Shown here: positions 31,709 to 42,801 of the stretch, in pieces
Layout of the letters: each line of letters starts with the position of its first letter
Position numbering within the stretch: position 1 is the first letter of the stretch
Source of the DNA: Caenorhabditis remanei
Lineage: Eukaryota > Nematoda > Chromadorea > Rhabditida > Rhabditidae
DNA: 64,000 nt
Reading direction: 5' to 3'
Assembly: GCF_010183535.1 (NCBI RefSeq)
Contig: NC_071333.1
Span: 19,094,587 to 19,158,586 of the forward strand
The notes under the pieces: model-generated
The model's input: the letters and a program-made list of their open reading frames with translations, nothing else
What the model was told of the DNA's origin: nothing
The model's database searches: none
Program-made: the position numbers and the translations under genes

Positions 31709-33408
31709 ATGAGATTCACTGTGCTCATCGTGCTCTTCACCCTCCTCGTCGCCGCTCATGCGAAATGCGTGTGCCGCTCTAATGAAGACGAGTGGAACAG
31801 TTATAGGGTGAAAGTTGGAGAGTCCCTCCGTTTTGTGAGCGGACAGCCACTGCCTGGAACTAAACGATGCCATGATGATGCCGATTTTTTCCATTTAATT
31901 AATGGAACATGGTTTGCTATTCCGCAAAAGAAAGACATTCGAAAATGGTGGGCTGAGGTAAGTGAAAATTTTTATATTGAAAAAAAAACATAATCTAATT
32001 TCTCATTCGAGACATCTTCTATGTAAACTTTTCAGCTTCGGCTCTACAAGGACAATGTCGTCTACACCATATATATTGATGTGGTAGATCGGGACTGGAA
32101 GCCGGAGAATGGGACCTTCAAAACTCCGGAAACCACGACCGTTAAAATTCCAAAACGTGAGAATTATAAAACTTTTTTTGATAAAATTAAATTGGAATTT
32201 TCAGCATGGACAAGGCCAACCACAGTTCGTCCGGATTCTCCCACCACCAGAGTTCCAGCCGTAACTGGTTCAACAGAAAAAGGTAAGAAATTTTAGGAAA
32301 AGAGTACTGTAGCAAATGTGAATATAAAACTTCCAGTGTGCCGCCCACGTGTGACACCGACATGGAGGACCACAAAGCTGCTTCCGACTCCAACCAGAAT
32401 GATGCCCACCACCACAACTACCCAGTCTCCAGTGTCATCAACAAGGAGTTAGTGAAAACGATTTTTATTTTAAATTGAAAAGTTATCATACCAATAATCC
32501 ACAAGTTCTCAAGATAAAATTTCAGCTGGATTGGTCACGCCTCTGTTGTCCACTACCAGGACTCTCGCACCGACATCTACTCCGGCTTTCACAACGACCA
32601 CCACTCCGACTCTCTCCACGACCACCACTGAAGGTACATTTCATTATCCTAAATAATTATATCACAATGTTTTCCAGTGATGACGCCAACTACAACAATA
32701 ACAATGCCGTCATCCACCCAATCCACCTCAACCACAACACCCTCAACCACAACTCCCCTTCCAGTTTCCACAGCAACCAGAAGTAAGTAATATCAAGATT
32801 CTTTAAGGAATTCAAACGGAAATACTGAATTTTCAGCATCGACATTGGGTTTGCCAACAACGACTCTCTCTGGAAGCTCGACCACTACTTTTGGCTGGTA
32901 TTTGGACTTTGAGGTGTCCACAAATGGTGATTGGCAAAACTTCAAACCTAGAAAATGTGAAATTGAAACAAGTTTTTTTCAGCAGGGATGAGTACTCCAC
33001 CAACTACTACTCCCACCTCTTCGACTCCAACACCCACTTCCAAATCGGACTCTTCCACTACTGGTGAGAAACATCACTTATCTAAAAGTGCAAAAAATAA
33101 GTTTTCAGCTGGTTTTGTGCTGGAGACAACTTTGACAAGTTCTACTTCTACACCAATCACAACAAGAGGTACAAAATCGCTTTTTCCAGTAATTGTGTTA
33201 AAGATTTTTCTCATTTCTAGAAACGACAACAACGCCGGGGACAACTATGTCCACATCTCCTGATCCACTGCCGTCCACCACTCCAGTCCCAGTTGTGCCA
33301 GAAGACATGTTTCCTCCTGGATGGTTCTTTGGGTTAATAGTATTTGGAGTAGCAGTAGGTGTCGTTTTCTTCCTGGCGGATTGCATCGCCCGCTGCCGTG
33401 GAGGATAG
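31709..33408 (+). CDS. Mucin-like single-pass membrane protein, ten exons
   Basis: Exons: 31709-31957, 32036-32156, 32205-32282, 32337-32447, 32526-32633, 32678-32782, 32837-32926, 32983-33063, 33109-33168 and 33221-33408. They total 1191 nt (396 aa), with all phases agreeing. Residues 1-18 form a signal peptide (MRFTVLIVLFTLLVAAHA). A small ectodomain with four Cys follows (CVC, RC, plus one in the stalk start). The middle is a Thr/Pro/Ser-rich stalk, presumably O-glycosylated. Near the end is one membrane segment (FFGLIVFGVAVGVVFFLA) and a short basic cytoplasmic tail. TTTTTCTAG lies 3 nt before the ATG, suitable for trans-splicing. Exons 3-9 are all phase 1-1 with lengths divisible by three. 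AATAAA follows at about 33488. I do not recognise the exact family; a role at the cell surface or cuticle is inference. Confidence 0.85.
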
Positions 33409-34427
33409 TTCTCTTTTCGAAAAGCATCTGTTTTTAATTGTTTTTTGTTGTTGTTTTTTTATACATCATGTTATAGTTCTATTAGAAAATAAAATCAAAA
33501 AAATAAATTATCACATTGAGAAAAGTGCAGTTGTTTTTCGACAATCAAACAATTAGTTTTTATGCATATCAAGTGTCTTCGATATCTGTTCCTCTGTATG
33601 TACTTTATCAGTACGTACTTCGAACGTTACAAGAAGTGGTTGAGTTGAACCATTGAAAATCAAGAGTAAAACATAGAGCACAAACATAAATGTGAGTTCA
33701 TTTTATTCTGATAAGCAAAGCGAGGGTGATATTTAGTTCAGACTAAAAATTTGAGTTTAAAAAAATTTAATACAACACATTCGATACATGCATACAGTAA
33801 TCAAAAGAAAAAATGGGAAGTTATCAGAAAATAGTACTGGTTACACAAGTTGCTCCTAAAAAATTATTTTCAAGCTTCGTGAAAACTCGTATGCCTTATT
33901 ATAACGCTAAAAATATCAACTTAACAGGAGTGTAGCTTGATTCACCTGTAACTGCAATAATGGTGTACCACTTTTGATCTGCATACACAACACACAGTAA
34001 AAGTACTACATTTACTACTATTCAATAATGTGTAACGTTCCTGTTTTCTAGTCGTTGGTTGTATTTGTAGTGGTGGATTAAAGATGCTAATTGAGGGTCA
34101 TGTCAGAGACATTTCCCACCTACACGACGTGGACAGAGAATGGGAATAATTGACATTTTCATTGCCTAGTTATTTAAAACCATGACTTTTATTATATTGA
34201 AATGCCCTCTGAAATAGCTTTTGTTGACAATGACATTAAACTTTTCCAGTTTTTATAATAACATAGTGCAAAATTTCCTTTAAAGAAAACATCGAAAATT
34301 GTTATTAGCAATTTCCCCCATAAAGGTTTTTACACTTTTCTTAAAAACTCAACATTTGAGTGAAATCTAGTGGAAAAATCATATACGCGCTGGTCTCATC
34401 GCTTTTTTTCAAAGCGTGTGCATTTTT
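33409..34427. other. 3' flank and intergenic DNA
   Basis: Two AATAAA-like signals near 33488-33510, then AT-rich sequence without a supported gene. Confidence 0.35.
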
Positions 34428-34770
34428 GTTAGTATGGACCATCATCACACTGTGCATTTATTTTCTTTCCCCTCTGTCTACCCGCGCGGAAGTGTTAGAC
34501 CTAATTAGGTAGATGAGCGCACTCTCCCCTCCCCCTCCCAAGCGGCGTGATGTCCAAGTGGATAGCAGCCAGGACGGTGGTCCAACAGGCGCAGGTTCGA
34601 CTCCTGTAGGTGCACTTCCTAATTGCAGGGAAGAAGAGAGAGGACGAACGCATATTTGAGACACGCGAAGCTTATGCAGTTTATGATAACATTTTTGTCA
34701 AAATTTCAGTGGTTCTGGAGCGGAATACCACAGTAAAAGTTACAAAAACTTGTGAAAAAGTGTTTTTGCA
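34428..34770 (+). repeat. Inverted tRNA-like repeat, left arm
   Basis: About 340 bp, present in reverse orientation at 36962-37299. Shared landmarks include GTTAGTATGGA, CCCGCGCGGAAGTGTTAGAC, the tRNA-like core and GACACGCGAAGCTTATGCAG. The pair encloses the nuclear receptor gene. Confidence 0.85.
34543..34616 (+). ncRNA. tRNA-like sequence with a perfect B box
   Basis: GGTTCGACTCC at 34594-34604 matches the pol III B box and forms a T arm with CAGG/CCTG. The A-box region (TGTCCAAGTGG) is weaker, and I cannot draw a sound acceptor or anticodon stem. I read it as a tRNA-derived element (SINE-like) or tRNA pseudogene. The copy in the right arm is on the minus strand. Confidence 0.45.
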
Positions 34771-35432
34771 GAATTAAAACAATCAGAAAATAAATATTAA
34801 ACATGATATGTAAAAACTGTGCAAATAAGTCACAAAAAGGAAATGGGCCACTTTCTGCGGGATATTTCATCGCTTATACGTGTGACAATTATTCGGAGAA
34901 ATCCCTCAAAATTTGTTTTGTTCCCTTTTCTACGAGGTACGGATATTAACTCTGTACCTTCGTAGATTGAAAAATCGGATCAGGTTGTTACTGATTTCCT
35001 TCGTTCAGTATACGTTTTCGTTTTTTTTTTTTTAAATTTTCTTGTTTCTGTCTCCTGCTCCCTATTCTTTAATCCCCATTGTAATCCTAAAAATCGTGTT
35101 TCCTAATAAAAACTGTCAAAACTTTTAAAACAGAAACTCTAATCCTTATATCTGATTTGTGTTCTAATCTATATTCCTTGTAGCGGATTACGACAATTTT
35201 CTTATTATTTTTGTGATGAAACGTTTTTAAAATCTATTTTTAATCTGTTGATTAATCACGCTACATGAATTGTGTGTTCTTTGATTTTGTGGTCTTAGAT
35301 GTTCTGGCAACGTCCGAAACTCTAAAATAGATTATGTGTCATTAATCTTCACGCTTCAAGTCCCGCCCATAGAGGCATAACGTAATTTTTTCAGTTTTTT
35401 TGAAATTATTTTCTTATCTTCATTTATCACAA
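34771..35432. other. 5' flank of the nuclear receptor gene
   Basis: AT-rich promoter-side sequence inside the inverted repeat. No clear TATA box is near the start; TTTTTCAG at about 35388-35395 lies 38 nt before the ATG and could be a trans-splice acceptor. Confidence 0.3.
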
Positions 35433-36756
35433 ATGGAATCAAAAGAAGGCTATCCTTTTAGCACCTGTCTGGTTTGTTTCAGAGAAGGTATTTTGACACG
35501 ACATTACGGAGTAAGTTATCAATTTTCATCCGAAATATGCGTTTCTCCACATTTTCAGTGTGTTGTATGTGAGTCTTGCAAGATGTTCTACCGCAGATGT
35601 GTCCTAAAGTACAAGAGATATGACTGTGAATACATAAACACTTGCTATAACGGTAAGCTTCCATTGTTTGATGTTGTAATTGTTATCTTGTTGTAGGTCC
35701 TCCTCCTTTGTATCCATGCTACGCAAGCTGCAAAGACTGCCGGTTCAATAAGTGTAGAACAATTGGAATGCAAATGCAAAATGAAACAGTTCCACTTTTG
35801 GTTGCTGAAAGATATAAATGCGCCGCAGAAACAATTAGAGATCTTATTTGGAACGATGATAAAAGAACGAATGCTTTGAAAAGACAATTCTCCGTTGATA
35901 ACCCAAGTTTAGAAGAAATTGTACAAAGCAAAGGTTCTTGTGTCCAGTTCGTAGAACAAGTAAATTAATAGGAGATGGAATTCAGAGTATAAACTTTCTG
36001 ATTCTTAGACCAAGACTCATAGATTGACACCGGCAGACTGGCATTTCTTCTTTGCATACACAACAATTGTTTTCCTGCTCAATATGGACTTCATGACCGG
36101 AATGGAAGAGAAAGACATAGTACGTTGCGTTTTCCTTTTTCATTAAAGTCTATCTTTTTTTAGATAACACTAATCCAAGAAAACACAGTGAAAACCAGTC
36201 TTCTGTTCTGCTCGTTCGATGCAATGAATAGAAAATTCCCTTCTATTAGAACTCCTAGAGGTCAACACGTTGTCCCCGAAAGTGTTAGAGAGTAAGTCAG
36301 GTTTTTTGTCTTAAAGTTTAATCATAATTTTCAGAATGTTTGAGAAAGATCCTCGTTATTTGTATGAGACTGGCAACATGCTTCCAAACAAGTTCAAGGA
36401 GCTGGAAGTTACATATGAAGAGATGCTTCTGATCACAGCTATATTCTTCTGCGAATCTGGTAAGTTATAGAAAAATATTTGAATCTATCAATTTAACTAC
36501 TTTTTCAGAAACCTCGCCGTTATCCGAAGAAACCCAAAAACTACTCGAGCTGCATCACGATAAATTCAGTTCTGCTCTATTAAACTATTGCAAATGCGCA
36601 CATTCAGACACCTTCCAAACACGATTTGAACAATTACTAGAGCTTAGGGAAATTCTTAAGGAGAATCTGAAACGCATCGAGTACATTGCAATTACGACTA
36701 GAATTAAATTGAAACCAACCGATTACAAAAAACTTTTTGATCATATTCTTCTATGA
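35433..36756 (+). CDS. Nuclear hormone receptor (divergent nematode NHR)
   Basis: Seven exons: 35433-35510, 35559-35652, 35697-35959, 36009-36119, 36164-36291, 36335-36459 and 36509-36756. They total 1047 nt (348 aa), fully in phase. The N-terminal two-zinc DNA-binding domain shows CLVC, RHYGCVVCESCKMFYRR, then four further Cys ending in CKDCRFNKCRTIGM. The recognition helix is CESCKMFYRR where most receptors have CxACxxFFRR. The ligand-binding-like region starts with TPADWHFFFAYT and FLLNMDFM and contains a helical end (TRFEQLLELREILKENL). This is typical of the large HNF4-derived family of Caenorhabditis, acting in the nucleus as DNA-binding regulators of metabolism or stress genes. No truncation is visible. 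The gene lies between two inverted repeats. Confidence 0.9.
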
Positions 36757-36961
36757 ATCTATTATTTTAATTCTATTTGTAATTTTTTTTTGTTGTTTGT
36801 CAAAAAAAAATTCTGATTGTATGCTTCAAAACTTTCTGATATTTCTAAATAAATTACTCGTTGGATCACCGCTGCGTACTAGACTACATTTCAAGCAAGG
36901 TCGACAAACATAAAGAAGTAATTCCACCATACTTTTGGATCTTAGACGAACGACATTTACA
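36757..36961. other. 3' flank of the nuclear receptor gene
   Basis: Short AT-rich tail with an AATAAA at about 36847. Confidence 0.4.
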
Positions 36962-37299
36962 AATTCTGCAAAAAAACTTTTCATAAGTTTCTGTGGAGTT
37001 TACTGTAAATTCCGGCATAAAAATCACTGAAATTTTGACAAAAATGTTATCAAAAACTGCATAAGCTTCGCGTGTCTCAAATATGCGTTCGTCCTCTCTC
37101 TTCTTCCCTGCAATTAGGAAGTGCACCTACAGGAGTCGAACCTGCGCCTCTCGGACCTCCGTCCTGGCTGCTATCCACTTGGACATCACGCCGCTTGGGA
37201 AGGGGAGAGAGGAATGCGCTCATCTACCTAATGAGGTCTAACACTTCCGCGCGGGTAGAAAGAGAATCAATGCACCGTCAAATGATTCTCCATACTAAC
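36962..37299 (-). repeat. Inverted tRNA-like repeat, right arm
   Basis: Reverse complement of the left arm with several substitutions, for example CCGAGAGG where the left has CCAACAGG. It contains the tRNA-like core with the B box at about 37133-37143 on the minus strand. Confidence 0.85.
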
Positions 37300-38063
37300 A
37301 CCATACACACTATTTAAAAACAGTGATGATACCAACAATCTGGTTATTTTTTATTTTTTTAGTCGTCATCTACAGTAAACTTTCAAGTCGGCTAATTCAA
37401 CAAAACGTTTTCCTTGAAGACATTTTTTAAAGAATTGTCAACACTTCCGAGTAAGCCTGGTAGAAGTTATTGGAGTGGAGCGGATGGTTATTTTCTATGC
37501 TTATCGACTTTTCTAGTAATTTAGTTTCTGTACTCTAAAAACAATTTGATTTTCTACCCTCAAACAAACATTTCTGCAGTTCCCAACACCATAAGTTCCA
37601 GCTGAAGTCAATGATATTTTGAGGACTGATGTTCCAGCAACAAGCTATTTGGTTGAGAATGATTTTCAACCACAGATTAATTCATAACACTTCGACAATG
37701 ATACTGTAAGGATCTGTACTCAAAAAAAATCGTTTTCAATTTTCGATTTTCTACCCACAAATATAAATTCTGATTTTCCAATGATATATTCCTGGTTGAG
37801 TTCAATTGATGACATCATTTTGTGGTTCTGACAGTACAAAAATGTATTTAATTTGTCTAGACTGCCAACTGTGCAGCATGAGTGTCGAAATACTTAAAAG
37901 ACTGCCTGTAGTCTGAACGAGTCTAGACATTCATGTAGAGCACAAAGCTTCCGAAAACCGACCACCTGTTCAACATATATTCAGATGCATTCAAAGATGA
38001 CATCACTTGACGTCTTCGAGACATTGCACATGTGTTTAACATATGTTCATCAAGCAGAAATTC
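37300..38063. other. Intergenic upstream of the aminotransferase
   Basis: No gene seen. It contains TGACATCACTTGACGTC-like cAMP-element-style phrases near 38000; function unknown. Confidence 0.3.
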
Positions 38064-38070
38064 TATAAAA
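38064..38070 (+). promoter_or_regulatory. TATA box of the aminotransferase gene
   Basis: TATAAAA about 120 nt upstream of the ATG, with no competing TATA nearby. Confidence 0.5.
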
Positions 38071-38189
38071 GGGTTCGCCAATCCTAGTCCAAGTCACTGT
38101 ACGTTTTCCACGATCCTGAATATAGTTTTCTCTCATTTTTTAGTGCTTACTGTCTTTTTACTTCAACGTTTTTTAAATTTCCGGTGATA

Positions 38190-39983
38190 ATGTCCACGCC
38201 GTTCAATCCTGTGCCTGCCGAGAGAGTTGGAGATCAATCTGCTTCAATTTGGTAGGTGAATCGTAAATTTGAATTTTACAATAGTGATTTTTTCAGGACT
38301 GAGTTCGCTGCTCTCGCTGTTGAGAATAAAGCTGTCAATCTCGGTCAAGGATTCCCAGATGGCTCTGCGCCGAAGTTCGTCACTGATATTCTGAAGAAGA
38401 TATCAGAGAAGCCGGAGATGGTTGATGGTCATCAGTACACTCGTGGTTACGGTCATCCGAAGCTCGTTGAGACTCTTGCAAAATGGTATTCGTATCTCTA
38501 TGAAGTTGCTGTCAACGCATCGGACGACATTCTCATCACTGTCGGAGCTTATCACGCTCTGTACTACGCCTTCCTGGCGTGGATCAATGAGGGAGATGAA
38601 GTTATTAGTAAGTTACTATCACAAGCACCAGTAAGAGAAAATATTTGATAATTTCAGTCATCGAGCCAGCATTTGATTGCTACGGACCTCAAATCAAGTT
38701 CGCTGGAGGCGTTCCAGTCCCAGTACTGATGAAGCTTCCGGAAGGAGCTGACCGGGCATGCGACTTCAAAATCGATTTTGTAGAGCTTGAAGCCAAAATC
38801 AACACAAATACCAAGATGATTGTGATCAACAACCCACACAACCCAACTGGAAAACTTTTCAGCTACTCTGAGCTTCAACGCACTGCCGACCTGGCCAAGA
38901 AGTACAACTTGATCGTTGTCGCTGATGAAGTCTATGAGTTCCACGTCGAGAATACATTCAACGTACAAGGTGTTTGGAAAATGGAGATGGTCCGTTTTGG
39001 TAAGGTTTTTGGCTGTAACCGGTAACATTTAGCAACCAGCCTGGCTGCCGCGCCTTCGGCGCTTCATCCGGCTGGCCTCTCCTCATTTACTTGTTCACCT
39101 TCCAAGAAATGTGTCCGCGTGGCCGAGTGGTCCAAGGCGGCGGTCTCTGCGCAAAGAGCGCAAGTTCGATTTTGGGCCCGGCCGCCTTTCTTTCTCATAT
39201 CTCAAAATTTGCGGACATTGGGACAGATGGGCAAACCCCACATGCGTTTTATATATAAGAATGATAAACACTTTTTCAGCAAGCCTCCCGGGTATGTACG
39301 AGCGTACCATCTCGATTGGAAGTGCCGGAAAAATCTTCTCCGTGACTGGATGGAAGCTGGGATGGGCCATCGCCCCGAAAAAACTTCTTGCTCCTCTCAA
39401 AGCTAATCATCAAAACTGTGCTTCCTCTTGCTCCACACCAACCCAATTGGCAGTTGCAGAAGCACTGGAGTATGAGTTCCCGAAGTATCTGTTCAGACCA
39501 TTCAAGTCATATTTGGCTTATAAGTTGCCGAAGGAAATCTGCAAGAAGTGTCGTAAAATGAGTGTGATGCTCAAAAAAGCTAATTTCACTACAATTTGGC
39601 CGGACGCCGGATTCTTTATGCTCGCGGATTATTCGAATGTCAAGAATGGTGAGTAATCAATTGGAATGGAGATATTCCGCTTTTTTGTTACTTCAATAGC
39701 ATACAACTTTTTTTCAGTCCCAAACTTCAAGGAATCCGTCCAAGAAGAGTCTCAAGCAGAATCTGATGAACCAGAACCTCAAATAGAAGTTGAAGACCCA
39801 GCCGACTTGATGTTTGCAAGATGGTTATGCCGTGAAAAGAAGATTGCAGTCATCCCACTCACTGCGTTTTACTCTACTAATGAGGACAAGAATGCGAACG
39901 ACAAAATGATTCGAGTCTGCTTTTTCAAGAAGGAAGAGACTCTCAACAAGGCGAAGAAAGTTCTCGATAAACTTTCTCAATAA
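38190..39983 (+). CDS. Kynurenine/glutamine (cysteine-S-conjugate beta-lyase type) aminotransferase
   Basis: Exons 38190-38251, 38297-38607, 38658-38999, 39280-39648 and 39718-39983: 1350 nt, 449 aa, in phase. Fold-type I PLP enzyme. Visible landmarks are NLGQGFPD near the start, GAYHALYYA, NNPHNPTGK (PLP ring and phosphate region), VADEVYE (Asp contacting the pyridine N), and SAGKIFSVTGWKLGW with the Schiff-base Lys of the SxGK motif. The C-terminus carries the substrate-side Arg of RVCFFK. Family enzymes transfer the amino group from kynurenine or glutamine to 2-oxo acids in cytosol or mitochondria. Relative to usual family members there is a short acidic insert near residue 360 (EESQAESDEPEPQIEVEDP) and a short insertion after VADEVYEFHVE. 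Intron 3 is unusually long and holds a tRNA-like segment. It is orthologous to the nkat group, but I do not fix the paralogue. Confidence 0.92.
39036..39075 (+). other. GC-rich intronic hairpin
   Basis: CCAGCC pairs with GGCTGG around an inner GCGCC-TTC-GGCGC stem, inside intron 3 of the aminotransferase. It is striking in AT-rich surroundings; function unknown. Confidence 0.4.
39113..39187 (+). ncRNA. tRNA-Leu/Ser-like pseudogene in an intron
   Basis: GTCCGCGTGGCCGAGTGGTC has a canonical A box (TGGCCGAGTGG) and D arm (GCC/GGC). The T-arm region (AAGTTCGATTTT) is a degraded B box, and the anticodon stem seems deleted. It resembles a class II tRNA that has decayed or been retroposed into intron 3. 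Confidence 0.45.
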
Positions 39984-42640
39984 CTCAACAGCTGCATTCC
40001 CATTCTATTTTAATGCTGACTCCAATTAATATCTCAACTTGTATGTATTCCATTCAATTACATCTCTATTCTGGTTTTATACGTATTTTTTGTACAAATA
40101 AATTTGATATCAGTGGGGATTTTTTAAGTAATCTCTTAAGTCACCATGAAGTGGTTTCATAGAGTGTTCAGTGAATAACATAGACACGTATTTTGATAAG
40201 CAGTTGTCCAGAAAACAAATTCGTCGTAAATTCACGAGACCAAACCCTACCCCCTCCCTCCCCTTCCTCTTGGCCTTTTCAAATCCTCTCTTTTGCTTTA
40301 CTCGTACTCAAATTCTCGGTCATACACTCTCCCCCCTCTCCTATTTTTTCGCTCTTCTCTATTCTTCACCTATTATAAGTCATCTATTTTGCTTTCCCGT
40401 TTCACTGACTCCCGTTTCACTGACTTAGTATCAGAGCATAAGCTAGTTATATCCATTGGGTGGGTATTCTCTCTCGCGAAAAAGGAATACTTCTTCGCCC
40501 GCCATTTCAATTTGAGGGACGACGTCTATCTTTTTTTTCGAGCATTAGGGAGAGGGGGAGTGCATGACCGAGAATTCGAGTAAAAGTGAAGCAAAAGCGG
40601 GAATTTTGAAAGACCAGTAAGGGAGAAGGGTTCGGTCTCGTGAACTTACAACACATTTAATTTTGGTCAACTATATGTAGAATTCCCACAGCATTTCTTC
40701 TTTTTTCTTTGATGTAAGAGCATAGTTAAATTTTCTTTGTCTTGACCCTTTTCATCTTCCCGCTCTTTGTTGGTTCGCTGAATCATCATCTATCTTCTTC
40801 TAACTTATTATTTGTAATAGTAGAAACAACACTTTTATGCCTTGGGTATAAACGCCCAGAGGAAAGAATCTATCCCAATTTGAAACTATTCTTGACTCCT
40901 CCACCCCGGTATTCTCTTCCCCTTGTCATTATGTCTGTTTTCACTACCCGTTTCATCGTTTTCACATTCCTTCGATTTCTACATTTTCTGGTCCTAGTCT
41001 TTTCTTTTCACTCGAAACTGACTCGTGAGGTGCCGTTTCCAGTTTTTTGTATCTCTATGTTGTCATTTTGGTCGCAATAAAATGAAAAAAATATATTAAA
41101 ATCTAATCTCCTGCCGCACTTCAAAAAATTGATAGTTGGAGCATTTTGCTCTAAGATTTTCAAAAGTAAACTGCTTTTTGATAACTTATACGTAAAAATA
41201 ATTGTTCAATGAACACCTTGCAATTTAAAAGTCACATAATTTAGTATCTGTTTTCCATTTCTCCATTTCTTTTAACAAAAACGCTTCCCCTGACACTCTC
41301 CCTTACATTCTAAGAGATGAATGCTAAAACGTCATTCGCCCTCGGCTGGAATTTGACTCGAGGCGCGAGCTCTATCTTCTTTTTTGCAAACATTCATAAG
41401 AAATAGAAGAAAAAAGTGAGAATTCTTCCAAAAAACACTCAAAACAGGTGAAACCGTGTTTTCTACGAAGTGAGGAGATTATTTCTGTATATTTGTGGAT
41501 TGAAGGACCAAGTTGTTACTGATTTCATTTGTCTAGTAGACATTATCTTCTTCTCAATTTCCTATGTGATTCACATTGCTTTCGCGCCCATAAACTTGTC
41601 ATCTCCTTTGTGATACCAAAAATTATGTTTCCTTACAAGAACTGGGAATTTTAAAGTAAAATATCCTCAGATCAAATTTGTGTACTTAGCTTTGAGATCA
41701 TTAAATTTTGGAAAAAAACTGCTTTTTGATAACTCATACATAAAAATGAATGCTCAATAATCACCTCGCAATTTGAAACTGGCAGACTGCTAAATTTGAA
41801 CGATTTGTGTTTTTTGCAGTTTTAATTTGTTTTAATTCGTTTTTCTTCTAACAGAAACTCTTCCCCTGTCACTTTCCCTCACATTATTAGAAATGAATGC
41901 TAAAAGTGCATTCTCCCTAGCCCGCGGCTTCAACGCGCAGGACGACCTCTATCTTCTTTTTTTCAAACAGCCAGACTTTTTTTTCCGGACACTCTCTTTT
42001 ACTCTCTTTGAGATGAATGCTAATAGGGTATTCTCCCTCGCCCACAGTTTCAACAGGAGGTACAACATCTATCTTCTTCTTTTTTCGAACATTCAGATGG
42101 GATAGAAAAGAAATGTGACATATGATGTTATACTCTCCCTGCTGTCCTTCTTCGTTTTTTTTTTCATTCTTTATTAATCGAACAAAGTGAAAATTCGTTG
42201 CAAACGAAGCTCAGGATCCGATCACCGATGAGATCAAATTCGTTTACTTTTTTTTTACTTTTAAGGCCCTCCATTCATTCATCACCGCCTTCACAATAAC
42301 ATTAGTCATGCAAACTAATAAATAAACACTATACCGTGAGAATCGGAGATCTGTCGCATACCCCGAAAATACCCGAACTGCAATTTCACTATCGATTTTT
42401 GTAGTTCAAGTCAGCGAAGCAGTTTTATAGTTTATCTTCGTCTCTTGCACTTCCCAAAAAATTTTCCATTTTCCGCTCGTTGTTCTCTTACTTTCCTTCC
42501 ACCTTCTGTCGTTTTTCTTGCGCTTCTCCACTTCTTTCGCCCTTTTTTGTTTGCATGTTCTTCTTCTTCTCTATTTTTCTTAGTTTTTCAGTATAGCATT
42601 TCAATGGAATCAACTTCATGTTTTCCCCGTTAAAATCTCT
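39984..42640. repeat. Repeat-rich block E, partner of block D
   Basis: 3' end of the aminotransferase (AATAAA at about 40098), then repeats. The unit GATGAATGCTAA...TCAAC...ATCTATCTTCTT occurs at 41317, 41892 and 42012 and more weakly at 40466. TTTTTGTAGTTCAAGTCAGCG at 42398 matches 14588. No gene with splice support. Confidence 0.6.
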
Positions 42641-42801
42641 TCCCGGTGTTTAAATAAAATATTTCTTCTAAATTTCTTGCCTTCAATTCTCATCTGTGCC
42701 CCTGGCCTAAATTAAAAATCTCATTTAACTTTATCTTCATGTGACGTGCCACTAACTTGTTCCTTTGTTTCAAATGAATATATAAAAATGGAGTTTTCAG
42801 A

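Noticed and set aside
34543..34616. Functional tRNA gene
   Set aside because: The T arm and B box are good, but the acceptor and anticodon stems do not form.
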